A stretch of DNA of 64,000 nucleotides from Modestobacter versicolor. Its GTDB lineage: Bacteria; Actinomycetota; Actinomycetes; Mycobacteriales; Geodermatophilaceae. Within the stretch, counting starts at the first letter, position 1, and the number at the start of each line of letters is the position of its first letter. The position numbers were made by a program, and so were the translations under genes. The stretch lies in assembly GCF_014195485.1 (NCBI RefSeq), contig NZ_JACIBU010000002.1:372001-436000 (forward strand), in the 5' to 3' direction. This document shows positions 1 through 7,876 of the stretch, in pieces. The notes below the pieces were generated by a model. That model did no database searches, was not told the origin of the DNA, and was given only the letters and a program-made list of their open reading frames with translations.

Positions 1-151
1 GCAGGGCGTCCCGCTCGAACCGGGCGTCGCGCTGGGCGCGGCTCTCGGCCTCGGCGGCGCGGCTGCCGTCGGCGCGCGCCTCCGGGGTCTCCTCGACCAC
101 CGGCGCGGCGATCGCCTCGGCGGGGGTGTCGATCGTGGGCTCCTCGGGCAC
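1..151 (-). CDS. sigR: ECF sigma factor SigR/SigH, N-terminal part only (runs off the window)
   Basis: Only the first 50 codons are inside the window. The reading frame starts with GTG at 151, preceded by an AGAGGA ribosome binding site 6 bases upstream, and encodes VPEEPTIDTPAEAIAAPVVE followed by a charged stretch ending RDARFERDAL. The ARFERDA(I/L)P segment is the start of region 2.1 in SigH of Mycobacterium and SigR of Streptomyces, the thiol-oxidative and heat stress sigma factors. Family knowledge predicts an anti-sigma factor of the RsrA/RshA type downstream (outside the window). Two tandem in-frame GTG codons at 190-185, with an AGGA 9 bases upstream, could give a longer isoform, as known for the unstable SigR' of Streptomyces. 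Identification rests on a short segment plus the promoter described separately. Confidence 0.75.
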   Translation of the reverse strand, partial: MPEEPTIDTPAEAIAAPVVEETPEARADGSRAAEAESRAQRDARFERDAL

Positions 152-304
152 CGACCGTCCTCTCTGCGGCGCCCGGGAACGGGCCACCACGTCGGTCGAT
201 CCTAGCCGGGTGCGGTCAGGTCGGCCGGGGGGACGGCGGGAGGGCGCGGAGCCGCGCGCGCTGCGCGCCGGGGCGCTCGGGACTGTGCTGCTCACGTACC
301 GCTC

Positions 305-331
305 AACCGCACCCCCCGGGGTCCTGTTCCC
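305..331 (-). promoter_or_regulatory. Sigma-R/sigma-H type promoter of the sigma factor gene
   Basis: On the minus strand GGGAAC (331-326) is followed after exactly 18 bases by GTT (307-305). This matches the SigR/SigH consensus GGAA(T/C)-N18-GTT. It points at the sigR start codon about 145 bases downstream and implies positive autoregulation, as for sigRp2 in Streptomyces and sigH in mycobacteria. Confidence 0.6.
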
Positions 332-383
332 CCGATCGGGGAAGCGGTGCGGGAACCCGTTCGGCGGCCGGCGGGACCTCTCC

Positions 384-389
384 TAGGCT
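384..389 (+). promoter_or_regulatory. Candidate -10 element (TAGGCT) for leaderless ybaK
   Basis: TAGGCT lies 8 bases before the GTG at 398 and no ribosome binding site is visible, consistent with transcription starting at or next to the start codon. Confidence 0.35.
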
Positions 390-397
390 GCTGCGCC

Positions 398-874
398 GTG
401 GCGGCGACCCCTGCGGTGCGGACCCTGGACCAGGCGCGGGCGACCTACGCCCTGCACGAGTACGACCCGGCCGACGGCGGGGACGGGCACGGGTACGGCG
501 AGGTCGCCGTCGCCGCGCTCGGGGCCGACCCGGCGCAGGTGTTCAAGACGCTGGTCACCCGGGTCGACGGGGCGCTCACCGTCGCCGTCGTCCCGGTGAG
601 CGGTCAGCTGGACCTCAAGGCGCTGGCGGCCGCGGCGGGCGGGCGCAAGGCGGCGATGGCCGACCCGGCCGACGCGGAGCGCAGCAGCGGTTACGTGCGG
701 GGCGGCATCAGCCCGCTCGGCCAGCGCAAGGTGCTGCCGACCGTGGTCGACGAGAGCGCGCTGGGCTTCGCGACGGTGATGGTCAGCGCCGGGCGGCGCG
801 GCCTGCAGGTCGAGCTGGCACCGGCGGACCTGGTGCGGCTCACCCGGGCCCGGACAGCGCCGATCGCCCGCTGA
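398..874 (+). CDS. ybaK: YbaK/EbsC-type aminoacyl-tRNA editing protein (Cys-tRNA(Pro) deacylase)
   Basis: 158 residues forming a single YbaK domain. In this family the protein hydrolyses mischarged Cys-tRNA(Pro) in trans, protecting translation fidelity in the cytoplasm. Visible family marks are the segment QVFKTLVTRVDG with the lysine expected in the active site, a central VPVSGQLDLKALAAAAGG block and the GYVRGGISPLGQRKVLPTVVDES loop (quoted in part), which shape the substrate pocket. The GTG at 398 is preferred to the ATG at 347 because homologues begin close to the TP.VRTLD motif and a TAGGCT -10 box sits just upstream. The gene ends 13 bases before the convergent stop of the spermidine-synthase-like gene. 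Confidence 0.88.
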   Translation: MAATPAVRTLDQARATYALHEYDPADGGDGHGYGEVAVAALGADPAQVFKTLVTRVDGALTVAVVPVSGQLDLKALAAAAGGRKAAMADPADAERSSGYVRGGISPLGQRKVLPTVVDESALGFATVMVSAGRRGLQVELAPADLVRLTRARTAPIAR

Positions 875-887
875 GGGGTGACCGGCC

Positions 888-2399
888 TCAGCCGTAGGGG
901 GTGAGCAGCTGGTCGACCGGGGCGAAGTCGTCGGTGAGGACGGCGGCGTCCCCGACGAAGGCGTCCAGCTCCGCGCCGCCGGCCACCTGCCAGGCCAGCC
1001 CCTGGTCGACCAGCGCCGCCTCGAGCTCGGCCACCGGCAGCGCCCGGTGCGAGGCGACGGCGACGACGTTCCCGCCGTCCTCCCCCGCCAGCACCGGCGC
1101 GCGGGCCAGCAGCAGCACCTCCGGGAACACCTCGCGGAGGGTGGCCAGCTCGGCGCGGACGAAGTCCAGCGGCGGGTGGTCGATCAGGTTCACCGCGTAG
1201 ACGCCGTCGTCGGTGAGCGCGTCGTCGACCAGGCGCAGCGCCTCGACGGTGGTGAGCTGCCAGGGCACCGACAGCCCGCCGAAGGCATCACCGACGACGA
1301 GGTCGCGGCGGCCGGCCGGCTCGTCCTGCAGCCCGACCCGGGCGTCACCGACCCGCACCTCCAGCTCCGCGGAGGTCTCCAGGCCCAGCTCGTCGGTGTC
1401 CAGCTCGACCACGCCCGGGTCGACCTCGAGCACCCGGCTGACCGTGCCCGGCCGCACCTCGGCCAGGTAGCGCGGCAGCGTGAGCCCACCGCCGCCCAGG
1501 TGCAGGGCCGACAGCGGCTCCCCGGCGGGGGCGAGCACGTCGGTGACCGAGGCGACCGCCCGGACGTACTCGAACTCCAGCCGGGTGGGGTCGGCCAGGT
1601 CGACGTAGGAGTGCCGCAGCGTGTCGAGCACCAGGACCCGGCCGGAGGCGCCGTCGGCCTCGACCCGGGCGCAGTGGTAGGCGGTCTCCCGCTCGCACGG
1701 CGTGGGAGCGACCGCGGCGAGCACCGGGGTGGCCAGGGCGAGCACGAGCAGGCCCACCGGCAGCCGGCCGGCCACACCCGGGGCCCGGCGACGCAGCAGG
1801 ACGCCCAGCACCAGGCCGGCCAGCACCACCACCAGGCCGGTGCCGACCAGGATCACGCTGCCCGGCAGCACCGCGACCAGCACGAAGCCGGTGGCGAAGG
1901 TGGCGACGATGCCGCCGAGCGTGCCGATGCCGGACAGCCGGCCGACCACCGACCCGGTCTCGGCCAGGCTGCCCAGCTGGAGCGCGACGACCATCGGCGG
2001 CACCGCCGACAGCAGCGCCGCGGGCACGATGACCGCGACCGCGGCGAGCAGCAGCACGTTGCCCGCGGCGGCGCCGGTGAGCAGCGACCCGGCGAAGCGG
2101 ACCAGCGGCAGCACGGCCACCACGAGGGCACCGCCGGCGACCAGGAGCGGGGCGATCAGCTTGCGGGGGTCGGTGCGGTCGGCCGCCGCTCCCCCGGCCC
2201 ACGCGCCGATGGCGATCGCGGCCAGCGCGAAGCCGATGACGGCCGTGCTGGTCTGCAGGGTGATCCCGACGTAGGGGGCGATCAGCCGCAGCCCGACCAC
2301 CTCGAGCACCAGCACCGAGCCGGAGGCCAGGAAGGTGACGCCGGCCGCGACCCAGTCCGGCAGCGCGCGGGAACGGGGGGCCGGGGACGCGTCGGTCAC
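888..2399 (-). CDS. Membrane-anchored spermidine synthase-like protein (fused MFS/spermidine synthase)
   Basis: 503 residues. The N-terminal half holds about eight hydrophobic helices resembling a transporter-like membrane domain. The C-terminal half, from about residue 250, is a spermidine-synthase-type Rossmann methyltransferase fold: LHLGGGGLTLPRYLAEV is the S-adenosyl-methionine binding glycine loop, VLEVDPGVVELD follows, and VVGDAFGGLSVPWQL lies near the active site. Many actinobacterial genomes encode such fusions and their true substrate is unknown; polyamine synthesis should not be assumed. The GTG start at 2399 lies 2 bases after the stop of the upstream yedK-like gene, so the two are probably cotranscribed. 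A longer frame exists upstream but overlaps yedK and is rejected. Confidence 0.85.
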   Translation of the reverse strand: MTDASPAPRSRALPDWVAAGVTFLASGSVLVLEVVGLRLIAPYVGITLQTSTAVIGFALAAIAIGAWAGGAAADRTDPRKLIAPLLVAGGALVVAVLPLVRFAGSLLTGAAAGNVLLLAAVAVIVPAALLSAVPPMVVALQLGSLAETGSVVGRLSGIGTLGGIVATFATGFVLVAVLPGSVILVGTGLVVVLAGLVLGVLLRRRAPGVAGRLPVGLLVLALATPVLAAVAPTPCERETAYHCARVEADGASGRVLVLDTLRHSYVDLADPTRLEFEYVRAVASVTDVLAPAGEPLSALHLGGGGLTLPRYLAEVRPGTVSRVLEVDPGVVELDTDELGLETSAELEVRVGDARVGLQDEPAGRRDLVVGDAFGGLSVPWQLTTVEALRLVDDALTDDGVYAVNLIDHPPLDFVRAELATLREVFPEVLLLARAPVLAGEDGGNVVAVASHRALPVAELEAALVDQGLAWQVAGGAELDAFVGDAAVLTDDFAPVDQLLTPYG

Positions 2400-2401
2400 G
2401 C

Positions 2402-3148
2402 TCAGAACAGCGCCGGCTGGTCGGCCGGGGCGCTGACGGACTCCTGGCGGGCGGTGAGCTGCGGACCGTTGTTGGCCACGTTGCCCACGGCGGCGCCGAC
2501 CGGCCGGATCTCCAGCCGCTCGACGACCTCCGGCGGGGTGGCCAGGGCGAGCTCGGCGACGTCCTCGCGGGCGGGGTCGAGCCAGTCGGCCCAGCGGTCT
2601 CGCGGCAGCACCAGCGGCATCCGGGGGTGCACCTCGGTGAGCGCGCCGACGGCGGGGGCGGTGACCACGGTGCAGGTGTAGAGCCGGTCCTCGCCGCGTC
2701 CCCACACCTCCCAGAGACCGGCGAAGGCCAGCACCGAGCCGTCCTCCGGCGTCACGAAGTACGGCTGCTTGCCCGGGGCGTCGTGCTTGGGCGCCCACTC
2801 GTACCAGCCGTCGGCGGGGACGAGGCAGCGGCGGGTGGCGGCGGCGGTGCGGAAGGCCGGCTTCTCGGTCAGCGACTCGACCCGGGCGTTGAGCATCCGG
2901 TTGCCCACCGAGACGTCCTTGGCCCAGGAGGGCACCAGGCCCCAGCGCACGGCCCGCAGCTCACGGTGCCCGCCGCCGGTCAGCGCCCCCTCGGCGTCCC
3001 GCTCCTTCTTGTGCCGGACCACGTAGACGTCCTTGGTCGGGGCGACGTTGTAGTCCGCCGGCAGCGGGGCCTGCCCCTCGGCAGCGACCGCCTCGAACTC
3101 GAGCACCAGGTCCTCCGGACGGCGGCTGGCGGCATAGCGACCACACAC
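2402..3148 (-). CDS. yedK: SOS response-associated peptidase (YedK/HMCES family, abasic-site crosslinker)
   Basis: 248 residues with the complete SRAP domain. Cys2 (MCGRY) becomes N-terminal after methionine removal and forms the thiazolidine crosslink to abasic sites in single-stranded DNA. Asn34 (YNVAP), Glu117 (GWYEW) and His174 (HPRMP) are the other conserved active-site residues, all present. The family protects abasic sites at stalled forks from error-prone processing. The DNA shields the sequence-independent role, so the name 'peptidase' refers to its self-processing activity. It is the first gene of a probable two-gene unit with the downstream membrane protein; the M. tuberculosis counterpart Rv3226c has a similar neighbourhood near aroA. 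Confidence 0.95.
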   Translation of the reverse strand: MCGRYAASRRPEDLVLEFEAVAAEGQAPLPADYNVAPTKDVYVVRHKKERDAEGALTGGGHRELRAVRWGLVPSWAKDVSVGNRMLNARVESLTEKPAFRTAAATRRCLVPADGWYEWAPKHDAPGKQPYFVTPEDGSVLAFAGLWEVWGRGEDRLYTCTVVTAPAVGALTEVHPRMPLVLPRDRWADWLDPAREDVAELALATPPEVVERLEIRPVGAAVGNVANNGPQLTARQESVSAPADQPALF

Positions 3149-3435
3149 GGCGATCTCCTCCCCTGCGGACGACGCCGCCGAGCCTAGGTGGGTCCACCGA
3201 CGGACGTCGTCCGGCCGGACTGGTGACCCCGACGGCGGTCCGCATCCTCGCCCCCCGTGCCGCGCCGGCCGCCGTTGTGCGCTGATCGCTGCCTCAGCGC
3301 TCGGGAGGCAGCAGTTCGCGCACGACGGCGGTGCACCGTCAGCTCAGCAGCCGGGCACGGCCCGGGCTGCGGACCGGGTGTGGACGGGGGTATGACGGGG
3401 AGGACCGACACACGAGCGACGGAGGGCACGACGAC
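3149..3435. other. Divergent intergenic region between yedK and the aldehyde dehydrogenase
   Basis: 287 bases without a gene. It must contain promoters for both flanking genes, although I see no convincing -35/-10 pair. It holds the imperfect copy of the dispersed palindromic repeat listed separately (3272-3328). A GGAGG ribosome binding site lies 10 bases before the GTG at 3436. Confidence 0.6.
3272..3328. repeat. Dispersed palindromic repeat A, degenerate copy
   Basis: The left arm begins CCGTTGTGCGCTGATCG at 3272 and pairs with 3305-3328 in 19 of 24 positions around a 9-base loop. The arm differs by few bases from the perfect copy at 18327-18383. Lying between divergent promoters, this copy cannot be a terminator of a neighbouring gene, so it is better read as a REP-like element. 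Confidence 0.6.
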
Positions 3436-4902
3436 GTGACGACCACCCAGGCTCCCTCATCCGAGCACCCCAAGACCGCCGGTGACACCGGCGCCCGCCG
3501 GTACGCGACGGTCAACCCGTACACCGGGCAGACCGAGCAGGAGTTCCCCTTCCTGGAGACCGCGGAGATCGACGGCGTCGTCGAGCAGGCGCACGCCGCG
3601 TTCCTCGACTGGCGGCGGCGCACCACCGAGGAGCGCGCGGCGGTGGTGAAGCGGGCGGCCGAGCTGATGCGCGAGCGGCAGGACGACTTCGCCGCGCTCA
3701 TCACCAAGGAGATGGGCAAGCGGATCCAGGAGGCCGCCGGCGAGGTGCAGCTGGCCGCGGCGATCCTCGACTACTACGCCGACAACGGCCCGCGCTTCCT
3801 CGAGCCCAAGCCGATCGACGTGATGGCCGGCGAGGCGGTCGTGGTCAACGAGCCGACCGGCGTCATCCTGGCCATCGAGCCGTGGAACTACCCGCTCTAC
3901 CAGGTCGTGCGGGTGGCCGGGCCGAACCTGACGCTGGGCAACACGATCCTGCTCAAGCACGCGGAGAACAACCCGCAGTGCGCGCTGGCGCTGGAGCAGC
4001 TGTTCCGCGACGCCGGCGCCCCCGAGGGCGTCTACACCAACGTCTTCCTGCGCATCGCCGACGTCGAGCAGGTCATCGCCCACCGGGCCGTGCAGGGGGT
4101 GACCCTGACCGGCAGCGAGCGGGCCGGCAGCAGCGTCGCCCAGGTCGCCGGCAAGCACCTGAAGAAGTCGGTGCTCGAGCTCGGCGGCAGCGACCCGTTC
4201 ATCGTGCTCGACGCCCCCGACGTGGGCCGCACCGTCAAGGCAGCGACCATGGCCCGGATGGCCAACACCGGCCAGGCGTGCATCGCGGCCAAGCGGATCA
4301 TCGTGCTGGACGACGTCTACGACGACGTCGTCGGCGGCCTGCAGCAGGCGTTCTCCTCCTTCACCCCGGGCGACCCGGCCGACCCGTCGACGACGCTCGG
4401 CCCGCTGTCCACCGAGCGGGCCGCCCAGGACCTGGCCGCGCAGATCCAGGACGCCGTCGACAAGGGCGCCACGGTGCTGGCCGGTGGCGGCCGCCCCGAG
4501 CACGACGGCGCCTTCGTCGAGGCGACGCTGCTCGCCGACGTGACCCCGGAGATGCGGGCGTACCACGAGGAGCTGTTCGGCCCGGCCGCCGTCGTCTACC
4601 GGGTCAAGGACGAGGACGAGGCGGTCGCGCTGGCCAACGACAGCGACTTCGGCCTGTCCGCGGCCGTCTACAGCGGCGACACCGAGCGGGCCCGCGCGGT
4701 CGCCGACCGGCTCGAGTCGGGGATGGTCTGGATCAACCAGCCCTCCGGCTCCTCCCCCGAGCTGCCCTTCGGCGGGGTGAAGCGGTCCGGCTACGGGCGC
4801 GAGCTCTCGGAGCTGGGCATGTTCGAGTTCGCCAACCGCCGGCTGGTGCGCACGATGCCGGCGAAGAAGCAGGCCTCCCCGGCCCAGCACACCGGAGGCT
4901 GA
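3436..4902 (+). CDS. gabD: NAD(P)-dependent aldehyde dehydrogenase, succinate-semialdehyde dehydrogenase type
   Basis: 488 residues covering the whole aldehyde dehydrogenase fold. The general base Glu lies in [11 protein letters not shown] (about residue 247) and the catalytic Cys in [11 protein letters not shown] (about 282); the Rossmann loop appears as [15 protein letters not shown]. The [10 protein letters not shown] wording is characteristic of bacterial succinate-semialdehyde dehydrogenases of the GabD1 type, which feed 4-aminobutyrate or 2-oxoglutarate-derived semialdehyde into the TCA cycle. Substrate assignment within this superfamily is moderately secure only. The GTG at 3436 is chosen for its GGAGG site and because homologues begin just before the NPYTG motif. 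The gene stands alone. Confidence 0.88.
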   Translation: MTTTQAPSSEHPKTAGDTGARRYATVNPYTGQTEQEFPFLETAEIDGVVEQAHAAFLDWRRRTTEERAAVVKRAAELMRERQDDFAALITKEMGKRIQEAAGEVQLAAAILDYYADNGPRFLEPKPIDVMAGEAVVVNEPTGVILAIEPWNYPLYQVVRVAGPNLTLGNTILLKHAENNPQCALALEQLFRDAGAPEGVYTNVFLRIADVEQVIAHRAVQGVTLTGSERAGSSVAQVAGKHLKKSVLELGGSDPFIVLDAPDVGRTVKAATMARMANTGQACIAAKRIIVLDDVYDDVVGGLQQAFSSFTPGDPADPSTTLGPLSTERAAQDLAAQIQDAVDKGATVLAGGGRPEHDGAFVEATLLADVTPEMRAYHEELFGPAAVVYRVKDEDEAVALANDSDFGLSAAVYSGDTERARAVADRLESGMVWINQPSGSSPELPFGGVKRSGYGRELSELGMFEFANRRLVRTMPAKKQASPAQHTGG

Positions 4903-4911
4903 CGCCGCGGC

Positions 4912-4945
4912 GAGCATCGCCGGGAGCGCCAGCGACCGAGGAGCG
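4912..4945 (+). repeat. Dispersed repeat C, copy 1
   Basis: 34 bases starting GAGCATCGCCGGGAGCGCC. They match the reverse complement of 24922-24955 at 31 of 34 positions. It begins 10 bases after the aldehyde dehydrogenase stop codon; similarity appears to continue weakly for about 20 more bases. Confidence 0.6.
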
Positions 4946-5037
4946 GGACCGGGGCGGGAGCCGACCCGCGGGCGGGCGGGTGAGCCCGGCTCCGGGCGCT
5001 GTCGCGGCGGCGCCCGGAGCTGCCATCCTCTCCGGTC

Positions 5038-5493
5038 ATGAGGTTCTCCACGACCGTCGACCTGCACGGCAAGACCGCCACCGGGATGGTCGTGCCGCCT
5101 GAGGTCCTGGAGGCCCTCGGCGGCGGGAGGAAGCCGGCGGTGACGGTCACCGTCGGCGGGCACACCTACCGGACGAGCATCGGGAGCATGGGCGGGCAGT
5201 CGCTCATCCCGGTCAGCGCGGAGAACCGCGCGGCCGCCGGGGTGGCCGCCGGCGACGCGGTCGAGGTGGACGTCGAGCTGGACGACGCCCCGCGGGTGGT
5301 CGAGGTGCCCGCCGACCTCGCCGCCGCGCTGGACGCCCACCCCGCCGCCCGGGCCCGCTTCGACGCGCTCTCCTACAGCGCGCAGCGGCGGCACGTGCTC
5401 GCGGTCGAGGGCGCCAAGGCAGAGGCCACCCGGCAGCGGCGGGTCGCGGCCGCCGTCGCGGCGCTGGCCGAGGAGGCCGGCAGGGCAGGATGA
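5038..5493 (+). CDS. DUF1905 / YdeI (OmdA-associated) family protein
   Basis: 151 residues. The N-terminal part (residues 1-90) is a small beta-barrel-like DUF1905 domain with the pattern FSTTVDLHGKTATGMVVPPEV and GGQSLIPVSAENR. The C-terminal part has the YdeI/OmpD-associated signature (ARFDALSYSAQRRHVLAVEGAK...TRQRRV). The function is not established; some members were described as bacteriocin-protection proteins. The ATG at 5038 follows a GC-rich spacer. Its stop overlaps the aroA start by 4 bases (ATGA), so it is translationally coupled to aroA and rsgA. Confidence 0.82.
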   Translation: MRFSTTVDLHGKTATGMVVPPEVLEALGGGRKPAVTVTVGGHTYRTSIGSMGGQSLIPVSAENRAAAGVAAGDAVEVDVELDDAPRVVEVPADLAAALDAHPAARARFDALSYSAQRRHVLAVEGAKAEATRQRRVAAAVAALAEEAGRAG

Positions 5494-6779
5494 GCGACAT
5501 GGTCGAGGTCTGGCAGGCGCCGTCCACCCGCACGCCGGTGGACGCCGTCGTGGCCCTGCCCGGGTCCAAGTCCCTGACCGCCCGCGCCCTGGTGCTCGCC
5601 GCGGTCGCCGACGGGCCGAGCCGGCTGGTGCGCCCGCTGCGCGCCCGGGACACCGACCTGATGGCCGCCGGGCTGCGCGCGCTCGGCGTGCGCATCGACG
5701 AGGACGGCGACGACCGGCTGGTCACCCCCGGCGAGCTGCGCGGGCCGGCCGATGTCGACGCCGGCCTGGCCGGGACGGTGCTGCGCTTCCTGCCCCCGGT
5801 CGCCGCGCTCGCCACCGGCCCGGTGCGGCTGGACGGCGACCCGCGGCTGCGCGACCGGCCGAACGCCGGGCTGATCGCCGGGCTGCGCGCCGCCGGGGTG
5901 GAGGTCGACGACGCCGGCCGCGGCCGCGCGCCGTTCACCGTGCACGGCACCGGGTCGGTGCGCGGCGGGTCGGTCACCGTCGACGCCAGCGAGTCCAGCC
6001 AGGTGGTCTCCGGGCTGCTGCTGGCCGCCGCCCGCTTCGACGAGGGGCTGGACCTCGCACTCACCGGCGGCGTCCCGTCCATGCCGCACGTGGAGATGAC
6101 CCTGCGCACGCTGGCCGAGCACGGCGTCACCGTCACCCCCACCGACCGCGGCTGGCGGGTGGCCCCGGGGCCGATCGCCGCCCGTGACCGGGTCATCGAG
6201 CCGGACCTGTCCAACGCCGCTCCCTTCCTCGCCGCGGCGCTGGTCACCGGCGGACGGGTCACCGTCCGCGACTGGCCGGCCGACACCACCCAGCCCGGCG
6301 CCCAGCTGGACCGGTTGCTCACCGCGATGGGCGCCGACGTGGTGCGCACCGACGAGGGGCTGCAGGTGACCGGCGGGGGCCGGATCGCGCCGCTGGAGGC
6401 CGACCTCGGCGACGTCGGCGAGCTCACCCCGGTGCTCGCCGCGCTGTGCGCGCTGGCCGACGGCCCGTCCCGGCTGACCGGGATCGGCCACCTGCGCGGC
6501 CACGAGACCGACCGCCTGCAGGCGCTGGACGAGGTGCTCACCGCCGTCGGGGCGCACGTGCAGCAGCTGCCCGACGGGCTGGTCATCACCCCGGGCCCGC
6601 GCCGCCCGGCCCGGCTGGACTCCTACGCCGACCACCGGATGGTGCACGCCGCGGCGCTGTTGGCGCTGGCGGTCGAGGGCGTCGAGGTCAGCGACCCGGG
6701 TGCGGTGGCCAAGACGCTGCCGGACTTCCGGGAGCGCTGGGCGGGCCTGCTGGGCGAGCCGGCCGGGGTGGCGTCGTGA
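5490..6779 (+). CDS. aroA: 3-phosphoshikimate 1-carboxyvinyltransferase (EPSP synthase)
   Basis: 429 residues, the usual length for the family. The enzyme condenses phosphoenolpyruvate with shikimate 3-phosphate in the sixth step of the shikimate pathway. Seen motifs: PGSKSLTAR (about residues 24-32, phosphate-binding lysine), LAGTVLRFLPPVAAL, RPNAGLIAGL, SSQVVSGLLLAA, SMPHVEMT, and near the C-terminus SYADHRMVHAAALLAL followed by VAKTLPDF. All key blocks of a class I-like enzyme are intact. It starts inside the stop of the DUF1905 gene (ATGA) and its own stop overlaps the GTG of rsgA (GTGA), so the three genes form a tight operon. Confidence 0.97.
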   Translation: MSDMVEVWQAPSTRTPVDAVVALPGSKSLTARALVLAAVADGPSRLVRPLRARDTDLMAAGLRALGVRIDEDGDDRLVTPGELRGPADVDAGLAGTVLRFLPPVAALATGPVRLDGDPRLRDRPNAGLIAGLRAAGVEVDDAGRGRAPFTVHGTGSVRGGSVTVDASESSQVVSGLLLAAARFDEGLDLALTGGVPSMPHVEMTLRTLAEHGVTVTPTDRGWRVAPGPIAARDRVIEPDLSNAAPFLAAALVTGGRVTVRDWPADTTQPGAQLDRLLTAMGADVVRTDEGLQVTGGGRIAPLEADLGDVGELTPVLAALCALADGPSRLTGIGHLRGHETDRLQALDEVLTAVGAHVQQLPDGLVITPGPRRPARLDSYADHRMVHAAALLALAVEGVEVSDPGAVAKTLPDFRERWAGLLGEPAGVAS

Positions 6780-7795
6780 GCGGCCGGCGGATGGACAGCC
6801 GGTCGGACGAGGACGACGTCCGGGTCCGCGCGTCCCGGCACGGCTCACGACCGCGCACGCGCACCCGGCCCAAGCACGACGAGGCCGTGCCCGGGCTGGT
6901 GATCGCCGTGGACCGCGGCCGGATGACGGTGCGGGTGGACGGCCCGGAGGGTGCGCCCGTCGAGGTGACCGCGATGCGCGCCCGCGAGCTCGGCAAGCAC
7001 GGCGTGGTCGTCGGCGACCGGGTGCGGGTCGTCGGTGACACCTCCGGCCGGACCGACAGCCTGGCGCGGATCGTCAGCATCGCCGACCGGGTCACCTCGC
7101 TGCGGCGCACCGCCGACGACACCGACCCGACCGAGCGGATCGTGGTCGCCAACGCCGACCAGCTCGTCGTCGTCACCTCGATCGCCGACCCCGAGCCCGC
7201 GCTCGGCTTCCTGGACCGCTGCCTGGTCGCGGCCTACGCCGGTGGGCTCTCGCCGCTGCTGGTGCTGACCAAGTCCGACCTGGCCAGCCCGCAGCCGCTG
7301 CTGGACCGGTACGCCGGCCTGGAGGTCGACGCGGTGCCGATGTCCCGCGAGGCGCCGCTCGAAGAGCTGGTGGACCGGCTGCGCGACCAGATGAGCGTGC
7401 TGGTCGGGCAGTCCGGCGTGGGCAAGTCGACGCTGTTCAACCGGCTCATCCCGGGCGCCTTCCGGGCCACCGGTGACGTCAGCAAGATCGGCAAGGGCCG
7501 GCACACGTCGTCCTCGGCAGTGCTGCTGGACCTGCCCGGCGGCGGGACGCTGATCGACACCCCCGGCATCCGCTCCTTCGGTCTGGCGCACGTGACCCCG
7601 CAGGACGTGCTGGCCGCCTTCGACGACCTGGCCGAGGCCGCCGTGGACTGCCCGCCCGGCTGCGGGCACGGCGCCGAGGACCCGGGGTGCGCGCTGGACC
7701 GCTGGGCCGCCGAGGGCCCTCCGGTGCGCCTGGAACGGCTGGGCAGCTTCCGCCGGCTCATCGCCGCCGTCGGCCAGCTGACGCCGGGGCATTGA
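6776..7795 (+). CDS. rsgA: Ribosome small-subunit-dependent GTPase A
   Basis: 339 residues with the circularly permuted GTPase order typical of RsgA/YjeQ: an OB-fold from about residue 38 (PGLVIAVDRGRMTVRV), then G4 TKSD (about 164), G1 GQSGVGKST (about 209-217), G3 DTPGI (about 261), and the C-terminal zinc knuckle CPPGCGHGAEDPGC (about 292-304). It acts late in 30S subunit maturation. The GTG at 6776 overlaps the aroA stop as GTGA; an alternative ATG lies 5 codons inside. A basic, Arg-rich N-terminus (residues 18-34) precedes the OB-fold and may contact rRNA. Confidence 0.95.
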   Translation: MSGRRMDSRSDEDDVRVRASRHGSRPRTRTRPKHDEAVPGLVIAVDRGRMTVRVDGPEGAPVEVTAMRARELGKHGVVVGDRVRVVGDTSGRTDSLARIVSIADRVTSLRRTADDTDPTERIVVANADQLVVVTSIADPEPALGFLDRCLVAAYAGGLSPLLVLTKSDLASPQPLLDRYAGLEVDAVPMSREAPLEELVDRLRDQMSVLVGQSGVGKSTLFNRLIPGAFRATGDVSKIGKGRHTSSSAVLLDLPGGGTLIDTPGIRSFGLAHVTPQDVLAAFDDLAEAAVDCPPGCGHGAEDPGCALDRWAAEGPPVRLERLGSFRRLIAAVGQLTPGH

Positions 7796-7815
7796 GGAGA
7801 GACCCCTCGCCCCCC

Positions 7816-7876
7816 GGCCCCCTCGCAGGGTCCCGCCTCGAGCGGAGCGAGAGGTGGGGGGCGAGGGGGTCCTTCC
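7816..7876. repeat. Dispersed repeat B, copy 1; hairpin between convergent genes
   Basis: A long hairpin (arms around CCCCCTCGC at 7818-7826 and GCGAGGGGG at 7861-7869) sits between the convergent stops of rsgA (7795) and the peptidase E gene (7877). It is nearly identical to 63811-63870 and in both places abuts a minus-strand stop codon, so it probably serves as a (bidirectional) terminator. Confidence 0.65.

Noticed and set aside
337-354. Another GGAA...GTT pair on the plus strand before ybaK.
   Set aside because: The spacer is about 14 bases, outside the 16-20 range of sigma-R/H promoters.
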